From: Betaproteobacteria bacterium
Lineage (GTDB): Bacteria; Pseudomonadota; Gammaproteobacteria; Burkholderiales; Casimicrobiaceae
NCBI GenBank assembly: GCA_029884335.1
Contig: JAOUIA010000045.1
Location: 1-32,340, forward strand
DNA length: 32,340 nucleotides
Direction: 5' to 3'
A program made the translations under genes and the position numbers. Below are positions 17,296 through 26,812 of this stretch, in pieces. Numbering within the stretch: the stretch's first letter is position 1; each line of letters begins with the position of its first letter. The notes below the pieces were generated by a model. The model was not told the DNA's origin, made no database searches, and was given only the letters and a program-made list of their open reading frames with translations.

Positions 17296-18254
17296 CGGCG
17301 GCGCAGCAGCCCCATGATGCCGCCCGGCATGTAGCGCACCATCACAATCAGCACGGCGCCGTACAACGCGAGGCTGACGCCGGGGACGTCGGCGACCAGG
17401 TTGCGGGTCGACTCGGAGAGCGCGTGCAGGACGATCGCGCCCACCAGCGGCCCGAACACCGTGCCCATGCCGCCGACGATCGGCCCGAGCAGCGCCTCCA
17501 CCGAGAACGCCGGCCCGAAGGCGATGTTGGGGTCGATGTAGTGCAGGTACTGGACGTAGAACAGCCCGGAGGTGGCGGTCAGCGCGCCGCACAGCACGAT
17601 GGCCGCGAGCTTGACGCGGAACGCGTCCACGCCCAGCGCGGCCGCCGCCGCCTCGTTGTCGCGGATGGCGACCAGCCAGGCGCCGAAGCGCGAGTGGCGC
17701 AGCCAGACGTGCAGCAGGAAGCCGGCGACCGCGAACGCGCCGATCAGGTAGAGGTAGCCGACGCGGCTGGCGAACTGCATAGCCGCCGCCCGCGTGTCCA
17801 GCGGCAGCATCAGCCCGACGCCGCCGCCGGTGAACGGCAGCATGTTGGCGAGGATGCGAAAGACCTCGGCGAAGGCGAGCGTCACCAGCGCGAAGTACGA
17901 TCCCTTGAGGCCGTAGCGGAACGCGAGCGCGCCGACCAGCGCGCCGACCGCGGCGCCCGCCGCCGCCGCGAGCGGCAGCGCGATCCACGCGTTGATCCCG
18001 AGGCGCATCTGCAGCACAGCGGCCGCGTAGGCGCCAACGCCGAAGAACAGCGCGTTGCCGAACGAGAACTGGCCGCCGAAGCCGCCCAGGATGTTCCAGC
18101 CCTGCCCCAGCACCGTGGCGAGCAGCGTCAGGATCACCGCGTGGAGCGCCGCGCCCGACTGCGTGCCAAGCGGCAGCAGCAGGATCGCCGTCGCGATCGC
18201 GGCCACGACCGCGAGGTCGCGGCCGAGACCGGTGGCAGGCGCGCGGCTACCCAC
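17292..18254 (-). CDS. livM: Liv-type ABC transporter permease LivM
   Basis: A 320-residue integral membrane permease. Family blocks include NILGGFGGQFSFGNALFFGVGAY split over the second and third helices, the cytoplasmic coupling segment HSRFGAWLVAIRDNEAAAAALG, and the C-terminal GPLVGAIVLHALSE and GGIMGLL. About nine hydrophobic segments are visible. GTG 18254 overlaps the livH coding end by eight bases. It forms the channel with LivH. Confidence 0.92.
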
Positions 18255-19134
18255 GGGCGCCGAACAGACCCTGCGGGCGGAACAGCAGCACGGCGATGAA
18301 CACGAGGAAGATGCCGAGCTGCCCCATGTTCTCGCCCCAGCCCAGCGTGATGCCGGCGAGCCCGCCCAGCGACTCGGCCAGCCCGACGACGAAGCCGCCC
18401 ACCAGCGCGCCGACGAAGCTGCCCATCCCGCCCAGCACGACGACGGTGAAGGCGATCAGCACGAAGCCGCCGCCGACGGTCGGGTTGACGTAGTACGACG
18501 GCAGCAGGAAGCACGCGGCCGCGCCCACGCAGGCGAGCCCGATCCCGTAGCACAGCGCGAAGACGTGCTCGACGTCGATGCCGCACAGGCGCGCGCCCTG
18601 CCGCTCCTTGGCCACGGCGCGTATCGCGCGGCCGAGGTCGGTGCGCTCGATCAGCCAGAACAGCGCGGCGGTCATCGCCAGCGCGCCGCCGAGCGCCGCG
18701 AGCTTGGGCACCGCGATCAGCACGCCCCCGACGTCGACGGTCGCGAACGCGTAGGGCGTGTCGATCGTGCGCGTGTCCGACTTGAAGGCGACGAGCGCGA
18801 GGTTTTCCAGCAGGATCGCCACGCCCAGCGTGACCAGCAGGATGTTCTCGTCGCGGCCGTGGCTCGCCGGGCCGATCACCATGCGCTGCAGCGCGTAGCC
18901 GAGCGCGAACATGCCCGCGGTCACGATCGGCAGCGCGACGTAGGGGTCGACGCCGAGCCCGGTGAACAGCAGCAGCACCGCGTACAGCGCGGCCATCAGC
19001 GCCGCGCCGTGCGCGAAGTTGATGATGTGCAGGACCCCGTAGATCAGCGTGAGGCCGAGCGCGATCAGCGCGTAGATCGCGCCCTGCGTGGCGCCGTTGA
19101 CCAGCGCCGCGGCGAGGATCGTGGCGTCAGGCAC
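18247..19134 (-). CDS. livH: Liv-type ABC transporter permease LivH
   Basis: A 295-residue permease with the family opening LVNGATQGAIYALIALGLTLIYGVLHIINFAHG divided over its first helices, the coupling segment TDLGRAIRAVAKERQGARLCGID, and the late GGMGSFVGALVGGFVVGLAE helix. GTG 19134 follows the binding-protein gene by 42 bp, the widest gap among the transport genes. That gap has no clear terminator hairpin. Confidence 0.92.
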   Translation of the reverse strand: MPDATILAAALVNGATQGAIYALIALGLTLIYGVLHIINFAHGAALMAALYAVLLLFTGLGVDPYVALPIVTAGMFALGYALQRMVIGPASHGRDENILLVTLGVAILLENLALVAFKSDTRTIDTPYAFATVDVGGVLIAVPKLAALGGALAMTAALFWLIERTDLGRAIRAVAKERQGARLCGIDVEHVFALCYGIGLACVGAAACFLLPSYYVNPTVGGGFVLIAFTVVVLGGMGSFVGALVGGFVVGLAESLGGLAGITLGWGENMGQLGIFLVFIAVLLFRPQGLFGARG

Positions 19135-19176
19135 GCTCGGCGCGGGCCGACCGCCCCGGCGCGCGCGCGCCCCGCA

Positions 19177-20403
19177 TCACCCCTTCCAGGGGAATACCGG
19201 CGCGGCCTGCGCGAGGTGACTGGGCAGCACCACCTTGATGTCCTTGTCGCGCACCTGCATCGTCAGCGGCTCGGCGCCGGCGTTCTGGCCGTTGACGAAC
19301 TGCGTCGGGCCGTAGGGCATGAAGTGCCCGTTCCACGTCGACGACGCCAGCGCGGCGATGATCGCATCGCGCCGCGCCGACTTCGCGCGCTCGAGCGCGT
19401 CGGCGAGCAGGTACACCGACTCGTAGTTGAGGAAGACCTCGTAGGTGAAGTACTGGTCCTTCATCCCCTCGACCTTGCGGCGCAGCGCCGCGGCCGCCTT
19501 GCTGGACGGGTTGTACCAGTGGTTGACGTCGATGATCCCGTTGGCGATGTCGGGGAACTCGGCGACGAACTTGAACGACGACGCCGCGCCCCCCAGCACC
19601 GAGAAGATCGCCATCGGCTTCACCCCCTGCTGGCGCATGGTGCGCACCAGCAGCGCGTACTCGTTGTAGTAGTTCGCCGGGATGACGATGTCCGGGTTGA
19701 CCGTCTTGATGCGCAGCACGATGTTGGCGAAGTCGCGCGTCGGGTTCGCGTGCTTGATGACCTCCTTGACCTCGAACCCCAGCTTGGGCAGCTCCTGCGA
19801 CAGCAGGTTGGCGGTGCCGGTGCCGAACAGCGATTCCTCGTGCACGATCAGCACGCTCTTCGCCCGGTTGCCGGCGAGCGTGTTGAGCGTGTGCAGGTAC
19901 TTGACCGCGTCGGACGTGGTCTTGCGGTAGCCGGGGCCGAAGCGGAACACGTTGGTCAGTCCGCGCTCGACGATCTGGTCGGCCACGCCGACGTCGACGA
20001 GGTGCGGCAGCGAGTGCTTCGCGGCGGCCTGCGTGGTGGCGAGGCAGATTGCGCTCGCGTAGGCGCCGACCACCGCGGCCGCGCCCGCCTCGTTCGCCTT
20101 CTCCACCTCGGCGGTGCCTGCCTGCGGACTCGGCGCGTCGGCGTAGATCGGCTCGAGCTTCGCCCCTCCGAGCGCCTTGATGCCGCCGGCCGCGTTGATC
20201 TCGTCGATCGCGATGCGCGCGCCGAGCCGGCACAGCTGGCCGGAGTACGCGAGCGGGCCGGTCACCGGGTGGATGACCGCGATCTTCACCGGCGCCGGCT
20301 GCGCGAGCGCGAGGCCCGGGAACCCCAGCGGGCTGCCGGCGGCGGCGAGCGCGGCGGACTGCTTGAGGAAGCTGCGGCGTGACGAGCGCGGGCGACGGAC
20401 CAT
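19177..20403 (-). CDS. livK: Liv-type periplasmic substrate-binding protein with Tat signal
   Basis: A 408-residue periplasmic binding protein of the LivJ/LivK type I fold that determines what the transporter takes up. The N-terminus has a twin-arginine motif SRRSFLK (8-14), a hydrophobic stretch and a likely cleavage near ALAQ, so export is probably by Tat and in folded form. Mature blocks include VKIAVIHPVTGPLAYSGQ, GARIAIDEINAAGGI, VVGAYASAICLATTQAA and VIPANYYNEYALLVRTM. ATG 20403 is the first gene of the inferred ten-gene operon. The substrate is unknown; divergence from classical LivK suggests something other than leucine. Confidence 0.9.
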   Translation of the reverse strand: MVRRPRSSRRSFLKQSAALAAAGSPLGFPGLALAQPAPVKIAVIHPVTGPLAYSGQLCRLGARIAIDEINAAGGIKALGGAKLEPIYADAPSPQAGTAEVEKANEAGAAAVVGAYASAICLATTQAAAKHSLPHLVDVGVADQIVERGLTNVFRFGPGYRKTTSDAVKYLHTLNTLAGNRAKSVLIVHEESLFGTGTANLLSQELPKLGFEVKEVIKHANPTRDFANIVLRIKTVNPDIVIPANYYNEYALLVRTMRQQGVKPMAIFSVLGGAASSFKFVAEFPDIANGIIDVNHWYNPSSKAAAALRRKVEGMKDQYFTYEVFLNYESVYLLADALERAKSARRDAIIAALASSTWNGHFMPYGPTQFVNGQNAGAEPLTMQVRDKDIKVVLPSHLAQAAPVFPWKG

Positions 20404-20690
20404 GGCGGGGCCTCGGATCGAAGGGGTCGTGGGCGTTCGCCGCCCTTGGACGGGCGGCGGTGCGCACCATCGTAGCGGAAACGGCCCGCCGCGCCTATCC
20501 GGCCGGGGTGCCGCGGCGCACCGCCGCGGGCGAAGCAAGGGCCGGCCGTGCCGGGGTCCATCGCCCCGGGGTGGCGGGCATGTCATCATCCGCGTGCGCG
20601 ACGCGCGCGAGCCGTAAGTTCCGCTGCGATGCGGCGACCAACCTGCCGGATGCCTTCCACGGTGCGTCATACCACTCCTGCCTCGACGAC
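20404..20690. other. Divergent intergenic region between the two large operons
   Basis: This 287-bp spacer must hold the promoters of the livK operon (leftward) and the oxidoreductase/arsS operon (rightward). It is GC-rich with several short inverted repeats, but I cannot point to a convincing promoter, operator or riboswitch, and no regulator gene lies beside it. Confidence 0.5.
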
Positions 20691-22112
20691 ATGCGTCCCG
20701 ACTTCGACCTCGCAGTGATCGGCGGCGGTGCCGGCGGCCTGGTCGTCGCGGCCGGCGGGGCCGCGCTCGGCGCCAGGGTCGCGCTTGTCGAGAAGCACAA
20801 GCTGGGCGGCGACTGCCTGTGGTATGGATGCGTCCCGTCCAAGACGCTGATCAAGTCCGCGCGCATCGCGCACCAGATGCGCCACGCCGACCGCTGGGCG
20901 ATCGCGCCCGCCGTGCCGCAGGTCGACCTCGCGCAGGTGATGGAACGCGTGGCAGGCGTCATCCGCGGCATCGAGCCCAACGACAGTCCGGAGCGCTTCC
21001 GCGGGCTGGGCGTGGACGTGATCCTCGGCGACGGGCGCTTCACCGCTCCCGACTGCTTCGAGGTCGGCGGGCGGCGGATCACCGCGAAGCACTTCGTCAT
21101 CGCGACGGGGTCGCGGCCGGCGGCCCCGCCGATTCCCGGCCTCGATCGCGTGCCGTACCTCACCAACGAGACCGTCTTCGGGCTGCGCGAGAGCGTGCCG
21201 CACCTGCTGGTGATCGGCGCGGGGCCGATCGGCTGCGAGCTGGCGCAGGCGTTCCGGCGGCTGGGCAGCGAGGTGACCGTCGTCGACGTCGCCGCCGGCA
21301 TCCTCGCGCGCGAGGACCTCGACCTCGCCGAGGTCGTGCATCGTGCAATGCAGTCGGAGGGCGTGCGCTTCCGGCTCGGCGCGGCGATCGCCGGCGCCGA
21401 GGGTCGGGCCGGCGACGTGCGTCTCACGCTGAAGTCGCGCGACGGAACCGTCGACACGCTCGCGGGCTCGCACCTGCTGGTCGCCGCCGGGCGCATTGCG
21501 AACGTCGAAGGCCTCGGTCTCGACGCGGCCGGGGTCGAGGTCGACCGCGGACGCATCGTCAACGCCGACCTCGTGACGACCAACCCGCGCATCCTCGTGA
21601 TCGGCGATGCCGCCGGCGGTCACCAGTTCACGCACGTCGCCGAGCACCACGCCGGCGTCGTGCTGCGGCGGACGCTGTTCCGCATGGGGTGGACGAAGCC
21701 TTCGGCCGTCGTCCCGTGGTGCACCTACACGGACCCCGAGCTCGCCCGCGTCGGGCTGTCCGAGACCGAGGCGAAGCAGCGGGGCGTGGCGCACAGCGTC
21801 TATCGCTTCCCGTTCGCGGACATCGACCGCGCGCGCGCCGAAGGCGAGACCGAGGGCTGCGCGAAGCTCGTCACCGACCCGCGCGGCCGCATCCTCGGCG
21901 CGGCGATCGCCGGAGCGCACGCGGGCGAGCTGATCGCCGAGGCGGTGCTCGCGATGAACAAGCGGCTCAGGGCCTCCGACCTGTCGGCGTCGATCCACGC
22001 CTACCCGACGCTCGCGCAGGTCAACCGCCGCGCCGCCGACCAGCGCCTCAAGGAGGGCTTGACGCCCTCGTCGAAGGCGTGGATCCGGCGCATCTTCCGG
22101 CTGCGCGGATGA
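20691..22112 (+). CDS. Disulfide flavoprotein oxidoreductase, mercuric-reductase-like
   Basis: A 473-residue FAD/NAD(P) pyridine nucleotide-disulfide oxidoreductase. The FAD fingerprint VIGGGAGGLVVA (9-20), the redox-active pair in GGDCLWYGCVPSK (C42, C47), the NAD(P) fingerprint VIGAGPIGCELA and the ILVIGDAAGG segment are all present. The C-terminal active-site segment is HAYPTLAQ (H436), with Gln where lipoamide dehydrogenase has the Glu of its His-Glu pair. There is no HMA domain and no C-terminal cysteine pair for Hg(II), so true mercuric reductase activity is doubtful. Its stop overlaps the TVP38 gene as ATGA; the two are found fused in other bacteria. No clear ribosome-binding site precedes ATG 20691, but the FAD motif fixes the start. 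Confidence 0.9.
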   Translation: MRPDFDLAVIGGGAGGLVVAAGGAALGARVALVEKHKLGGDCLWYGCVPSKTLIKSARIAHQMRHADRWAIAPAVPQVDLAQVMERVAGVIRGIEPNDSPERFRGLGVDVILGDGRFTAPDCFEVGGRRITAKHFVIATGSRPAAPPIPGLDRVPYLTNETVFGLRESVPHLLVIGAGPIGCELAQAFRRLGSEVTVVDVAAGILAREDLDLAEVVHRAMQSEGVRFRLGAAIAGAEGRAGDVRLTLKSRDGTVDTLAGSHLLVAAGRIANVEGLGLDAAGVEVDRGRIVNADLVTTNPRILVIGDAAGGHQFTHVAEHHAGVVLRRTLFRMGWTKPSAVVPWCTYTDPELARVGLSETEAKQRGVAHSVYRFPFADIDRARAEGETEGCAKLVTDPRGRILGAAIAGAHAGELIAEAVLAMNKRLRASDLSASIHAYPTLAQVNRRAADQRLKEGLTPSSKAWIRRIFRLRG

Positions 22113-22813
22113 GCGCCCGGCCGTGGGCGAAGATCGCGGTCGTCGCGGCGTTCGCGGCGGGCATCGCCCTGTTCTTCGCGCTCGACGGCCCGCGCTACCT
22201 CTCGCTCGACGCGATCAAGGCGAACCGCGACGCGTTGCTCGCGTTCGCGCAGGACCACTTCGTCGCCGCGCTGGCGATCGCGTTCCTCGTCTACGCCGGG
22301 GCGACCGCGCTGTCGCTGCCTGGCGGGCTCGCGCTGTCGCTGGCGACGGGCTTCGTCTTCGGCCGCTGGGTCGGGACGGCGCTGGTGGTGGTCGCTGCCA
22401 CGGTGGGCGCGACGCTCGTCTTCCTGGCCGCGCGCTACCTTTTCGCCGACGCGGCGCGCAAGCGGCTCGGCGCGCTCGGCGAGAGGATCAATGCCGGATT
22501 CACCGAGAACGCGTTCTCGTGGCTCCTGTTCCTGCGGCTTGTGCCACTGTTCCCCTTCTTCCTCGTCAACCTCGCGGCCGCGTTCACCTCGGCCCCCTTG
22601 CGCACCTACGTGCTGGCGACCGCAATCGGCATCATCCCCGGCACGTTCGTCTACGTGAACCTCGGCCAGGCGCTCGGCCGCATCGACTCGCTGTCCGGCC
22701 TGCTGTCGCGCGAGACCCTGCTGGCTTTCGGGTTGCTCGGCGTCTTCGCGCTATCGCCCGTGGCGTGGAAGAAGTGGAAGGCCCGCGCTATTGGCAGCGC
22801 AGGACGCCCGTGA
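22109..22813 (+). CDS. TVP38/TMEM64-family membrane protein
   Basis: A 234-residue inner-membrane protein with the VTT/DedA-like fold. It has an N-terminal helix, then LSLPGGLALSLATGFVFG, which matches the conserved re-entrant glycine-rich loop of the family, a FLRLVPLFPFFLVNLAAAF block and IGIIPGTFVYVNLGQAL. The family's biochemical role is uncertain; members are tied to lipid scrambling and to selenite or metal resistance phenotypes. ATGA overlap with the upstream oxidoreductase indicates tight coupling. Confidence 0.9.
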   Translation: MSARPWAKIAVVAAFAAGIALFFALDGPRYLSLDAIKANRDALLAFAQDHFVAALAIAFLVYAGATALSLPGGLALSLATGFVFGRWVGTALVVVAATVGATLVFLAARYLFADAARKRLGALGERINAGFTENAFSWLLFLRLVPLFPFFLVNLAAAFTSAPLRTYVLATAIGIIPGTFVYVNLGQALGRIDSLSGLLSRETLLAFGLLGVFALSPVAWKKWKARAIGSAGRP

Positions 22814-23674
22814 TGCGCCAGCCCACCCCCGCGCCCGTGCGTCCGACGCTGCGCCTTCCCGACGCCTGCGAGCGCATCGCGCTGTGCGGCGGCCTCTACA
22901 GCAATTTCGCCGCTGTCGAGGCATTTCTCGCCGCCACTGCCGGCCGGCCGCGATTCTGCCTCGGCGACCTCGGCGGCTTCGGCCCCCACCCCGACCGCAC
23001 GCTCGATCTCGTGCGCGCGTCGGGCATGGCCTGCATCCAGGGCAACTACGACCGCGCCGTGGGTTTCGACGAGCGCGACTGCGGCTGCGGATACGTCGAT
23101 CCGGAGGACCGGCGCACCGCGCAGGTCTCGTTCGACTACACCGCCTCGCGGACGAGCGAGCGCCACAAGGAGTGGCTGCGCGAGCTGCCGTCGCAGCTGC
23201 TGCTCGAGTGGCGCACAGTGCGCCTGCTGCTCGTCCACGGCAGCCCCGACGGGGTCAACGAGTTCGTCTGGGAAAGCGAAACCGGCGACGCGGCGATCGA
23301 CGCCTGGCTCGCGCGCGAGCGCGTCGACGGGATCTGCGCGACGCACTCGGGCATCCCGTGGATCCGCCGCACGGCGCGCGGCTTCTGGTGCAACGTCGGC
23401 GTGCTCGGGCGGCCCTCGCACGAGCGCTCGCCGCGCGTCGGCTACGCGCAGATCGATTGGGTGCCGGGCTCGCGCACGGCCTCGCCGATGCTCGTGCCGC
23501 TGCGCTACGACGTCGCGCCGGTCGCCGCCGCCATGCGCACCGAGCGCCTGCCCGAGGCCTTCGCCGTCTCGCTGGAGACGGGACTGTGGACCACGTGCGC
23601 GGCGATCCTTCCCGCCGCCGAGCGCGTGCCCGCGAACCGCTACGCGCCGCGAGGCGCGCCAAACGAGGAACCGG

Positions 23675-24634
<960 letters not shown>

Positions 24635-24635
24635 C

Positions 24636-25940
24636 GTGAGTCTCGCCGTCGTCGTTCCGGTGCTCGACGAGGCGGCGGGCATCGCCGCCGCGCTCGACGC
24701 GTTGGCGCCGCTGCGCGCGGCCGGACACCACGTCGTCGTCGTCGACGGCGGCAGCAGCGACGCGACGGTAGCGCTGGCGCGGCCGCGCGCCGACCGCGTG
24801 CTCGTCGCGCCCCGGGGCCGCGCGGTGCAGATGAGCGTCGGGGCGCACGCGGCGCGCGGCGACACGCTGCTGTTCCTCCACGCCGACGTGCGGCTGCCCG
24901 CAGGCGCGGCGGAGGCGGTCGAGCGCGCACTCGGGGCCGGCGCGCAGTGGGGCCGCTTCGACGTCGCGCTCGAAGGCCGCTCGCGCTGGCTGCCGCTCGT
25001 GGCCGCAAGTATGAACGCGCGGTCCGCGGCGACCGGCATCTGCACCGGCGACCAGGCGCTGTTCGTGCGTCGCGACGCCTTCGAGGCAGCGGGCGGATTC
25101 CCGGCCATCGCGCTGATGGAAGACGTCGCCTTGTCGGCGCGGCTGAGGGCGCGCTTCGGCCCGCCCGCCCGGCTGCGCGAGCGCGTCGTCGCCTCCGGCC
25201 GCCGTTGGGACGTACGCGGCGCGCTGCGCACCATCGCGTCGATGTGGCGCCTGCGCCACGCCTACTGGCGAGGCGCCGATCCGGACGAGCTCGCCAGGCG
25301 CTACTACGGCGTGGCGCCGCCCCCGCGTCCGGTGCTGCAGGTCTTCGCCAAGGCCCCCGCCCCCGGGCGCGTGAAGACCCGGCTCGCGCAAGCGATCGGT
25401 TCCGAAGCGGCGGCGCGCGCGTACGCGGCGCTGGCGGAACACACGCTGCGCGTGGCGGCGGCGGCCCGGCGTGCGGGCGTGGTCGGCGCTGTCGAGCTGT
25501 GGGTGGAACCGGGAGCTCCGGTCGGTTCGTTCGACAGTTGGACGGGCGAATTCGACGTGCGGGTGCGCGAGCAGCGCGGCGCGGACCTCGGCGAGCGCAT
25601 GCACGCCGCGCTGCGCGATGCGCTGACGCGGGGCCACCCGGCGCTGCTCATCGGCACCGACGTCCCGGGCTACGACGTGCCCTATCTCGCGCAGGCCGCG
25701 GCCGCGCTGGCGACCCACGACGCGGCCATCGGGCCCGCCGAGGACGGCGGCTACGTGCTGATCGGGCTCGCCCGCGACGTCGACGCGTTCTCCGGCATCG
25801 CGTGGAGCAGCGGCGGCGTGCTCGAAGCGACGCGCGCGATGCTGGCGGGCGCGCACGTTCGATGGCACGAGCTGCCGCCGCTGTGGGACGTGGACACGCA
25901 CGACGACTGGCAGCGATGGCGGCAGGAGATGGTGGCGTGA
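24636..25940 (+). CDS. Fused arsenosugar-type glycosyltransferase, two domains
   Basis: A 434-residue cytoplasmic fusion. Residues 1 to about 225 are a GT2-fold transferase (TIGR04283-like): VVVPVLDEAAGI, VVDGGSSDAT, FLHADVRLP and TGDQALFVRR...GGFP...LMEDV. Residues 233-434 are a second nucleotide-sugar transferase-like domain (TIGR04282/DUF2064): VFAKAPAPGRVKTRLA, GTDVPG and GPAEDGGYVLIGL. The two are often separate neighbouring genes beside arsS; here a short proline linker joins them. They are believed to process the sugar moiety of arsenosugars, though direct biochemistry is scarce. GTG 24636 follows the arsS stop by one base. Confidence 0.9.
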   Translation: MSLAVVVPVLDEAAGIAAALDALAPLRAAGHHVVVVDGGSSDATVALARPRADRVLVAPRGRAVQMSVGAHAARGDTLLFLHADVRLPAGAAEAVERALGAGAQWGRFDVALEGRSRWLPLVAASMNARSAATGICTGDQALFVRRDAFEAAGGFPAIALMEDVALSARLRARFGPPARLRERVVASGRRWDVRGALRTIASMWRLRHAYWRGADPDELARRYYGVAPPPRPVLQVFAKAPAPGRVKTRLAQAIGSEAAARAYAALAEHTLRVAAAARRAGVVGAVELWVEPGAPVGSFDSWTGEFDVRVREQRGADLGERMHAALRDALTRGHPALLIGTDVPGYDVPYLAQAAAALATHDAAIGPAEDGGYVLIGLARDVDAFSGIAWSSGGVLEATRAMLAGAHVRWHELPPLWDVDTHDDWQRWRQEMVA

Positions 25941-26809
25941 CGCGGCCCTCGCACCCGGCCGCACTCCCCGCTGCGCGGGGCGAGGGGAGCAGCGGCTCAG
26001 CCCCGGCTCCCCTGCGCGCCGTGCTTCGCGAGAGGAGACGCTGCTCCCCTCTCCCGCCGCCAGGTGGGAGAGGGGTTGGGGGTGAGGGGCGTCGCCTGTG
26101 CGTTGCGCTGCTCGGCATCGCGGCGCTGTGGGCAAGCGCCGCCGGCGCCCAGGTCGCGATCGCGCCGTTCTCCACAGCGGCCGCCGGCAACGCGCCCCCG
26201 GCGGGATGGTCGGAACTCGCGTTCCCGAAGATCGAGAGGCGCACGCGCTACGAACTCGTCGTCGACGACGGGGCCACGGTCGTTGCTGCCACCGCGGACG
26301 CCTCTGCGTCCGGCCTGATCCGCCGGCTCGACGTGCCGGCCGCAAGCGCGCGCGTGCTGCGCTGGCGCTGGAAGGCGATCGAGCTGCCCGCGGGTTCCGA
26401 CACGCGCGTGAAGGCCGGCGACGACGCCGCCGCCCGCATCTACGTCACGTTCCGCTACGAGTCCGAGCGATTGCCGTGGCTGTTCCGGGTGATCTACGAG
26501 GCCGTGCGGGCGTTGTACGGCGAGTTGCCGCCGCACGCCGCGCTCATGTACGTCTGGGACGCGCGCGCGCCCTCCGGCGCGAGCTTCCCCAACCCCTACA
26601 CCGAACGCGTGCGCACCGTCGTCGTCGAGAGCGGCGCAACGCGCCTGAACCAGTGGCTCGCCTACGAGCGCGACGTGCTGGCCGACTACCGGGCGGCGTT
26701 CGGCGAGGAGCCGCCGCCGATCTCCGGCGTCGCGATCATGACCGACGCCGACAACACCCGCGGCCGCGCCATCGCGCGCTACGGCGACGTCACGCTGTCG
26801 CCGCGCTGA
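25937..26809 (+). CDS. DUF3047 exported protein with repeat-derived N-terminus
   Basis: A 290-codon gene. From about residue 56 it encodes a signal-like hydrophobic stretch (VALLGIAALWASAAGAQ) and then a DUF3047 domain (LRWRWKAIELP, DDAAARIYVTFRYE, LMYVWDARAPSGASFPNPYT, DNTRGRAIARYGDV). The function of DUF3047 is unknown; its location is presumably periplasmic. GTG 25937 overlaps the glycosyltransferase stop as GTGA. Between this start and the hydrophobic stretch lie about 50 residues encoded mostly by palindromic repeats (25961-26090), displacing the signal sequence from the N-terminus. No in-frame ATG or GTG appears between the repeat and the signal. Either the long extension is tolerated or a weak CTG near 26097 is used. 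It ends 3 bp from the convergent XdhC gene. Confidence 0.78.
   Translation: MTRPSHPAALPAARGEGSSGSAPAPLRAVLRERRRCSPLPPPGGRGVGGEGRRLCVALLGIAALWASAAGAQVAIAPFSTAAAGNAPPAGWSELAFPKIERRTRYELVVDDGATVVAATADASASGLIRRLDVPAASARVLRWRWKAIELPAGSDTRVKAGDDAAARIYVTFRYESERLPWLFRVIYEAVRALYGELPPHAALMYVWDARAPSGASFPNPYTERVRTVVVESGATRLNQWLAYERDVLADYRAAFGEEPPPISGVAIMTDADNTRGRAIARYGDVTLSPR
25961..26090. repeat. Palindromic repeats at the DUF3047 gene 5' end
   Basis: Two C-rich/G-rich repeat units in opposite orientation: GCACTCCCCGCTGCGCGGGG onward at the left, and CTCCCCTCTCCCGCCGCC running into GGGAGAGGGGTTGGGGGTGA at the right. GGGAGCAGC near 25986 pairs with GCTGCTCCC near 26040. The right unit matches the end of dnaE2 insertion 2. 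The stretch is open in the DUF3047 frame. Confidence 0.82.
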
Positions 26810-26812
26810 CGC

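Noticed and set aside
18055-20382. Long open frame on the plus strand opposite livH and livK
   Set aside because: It is antisense to clearly recognised transporter genes, is rich in Arg/Asp/His of low complexity and matches no family; high GC makes such frames common.
20691-22112. Mercury resistance operon (merA)
   Set aside because: No merR, merT, merP, HMA domain or C-terminal Cys pair is present.
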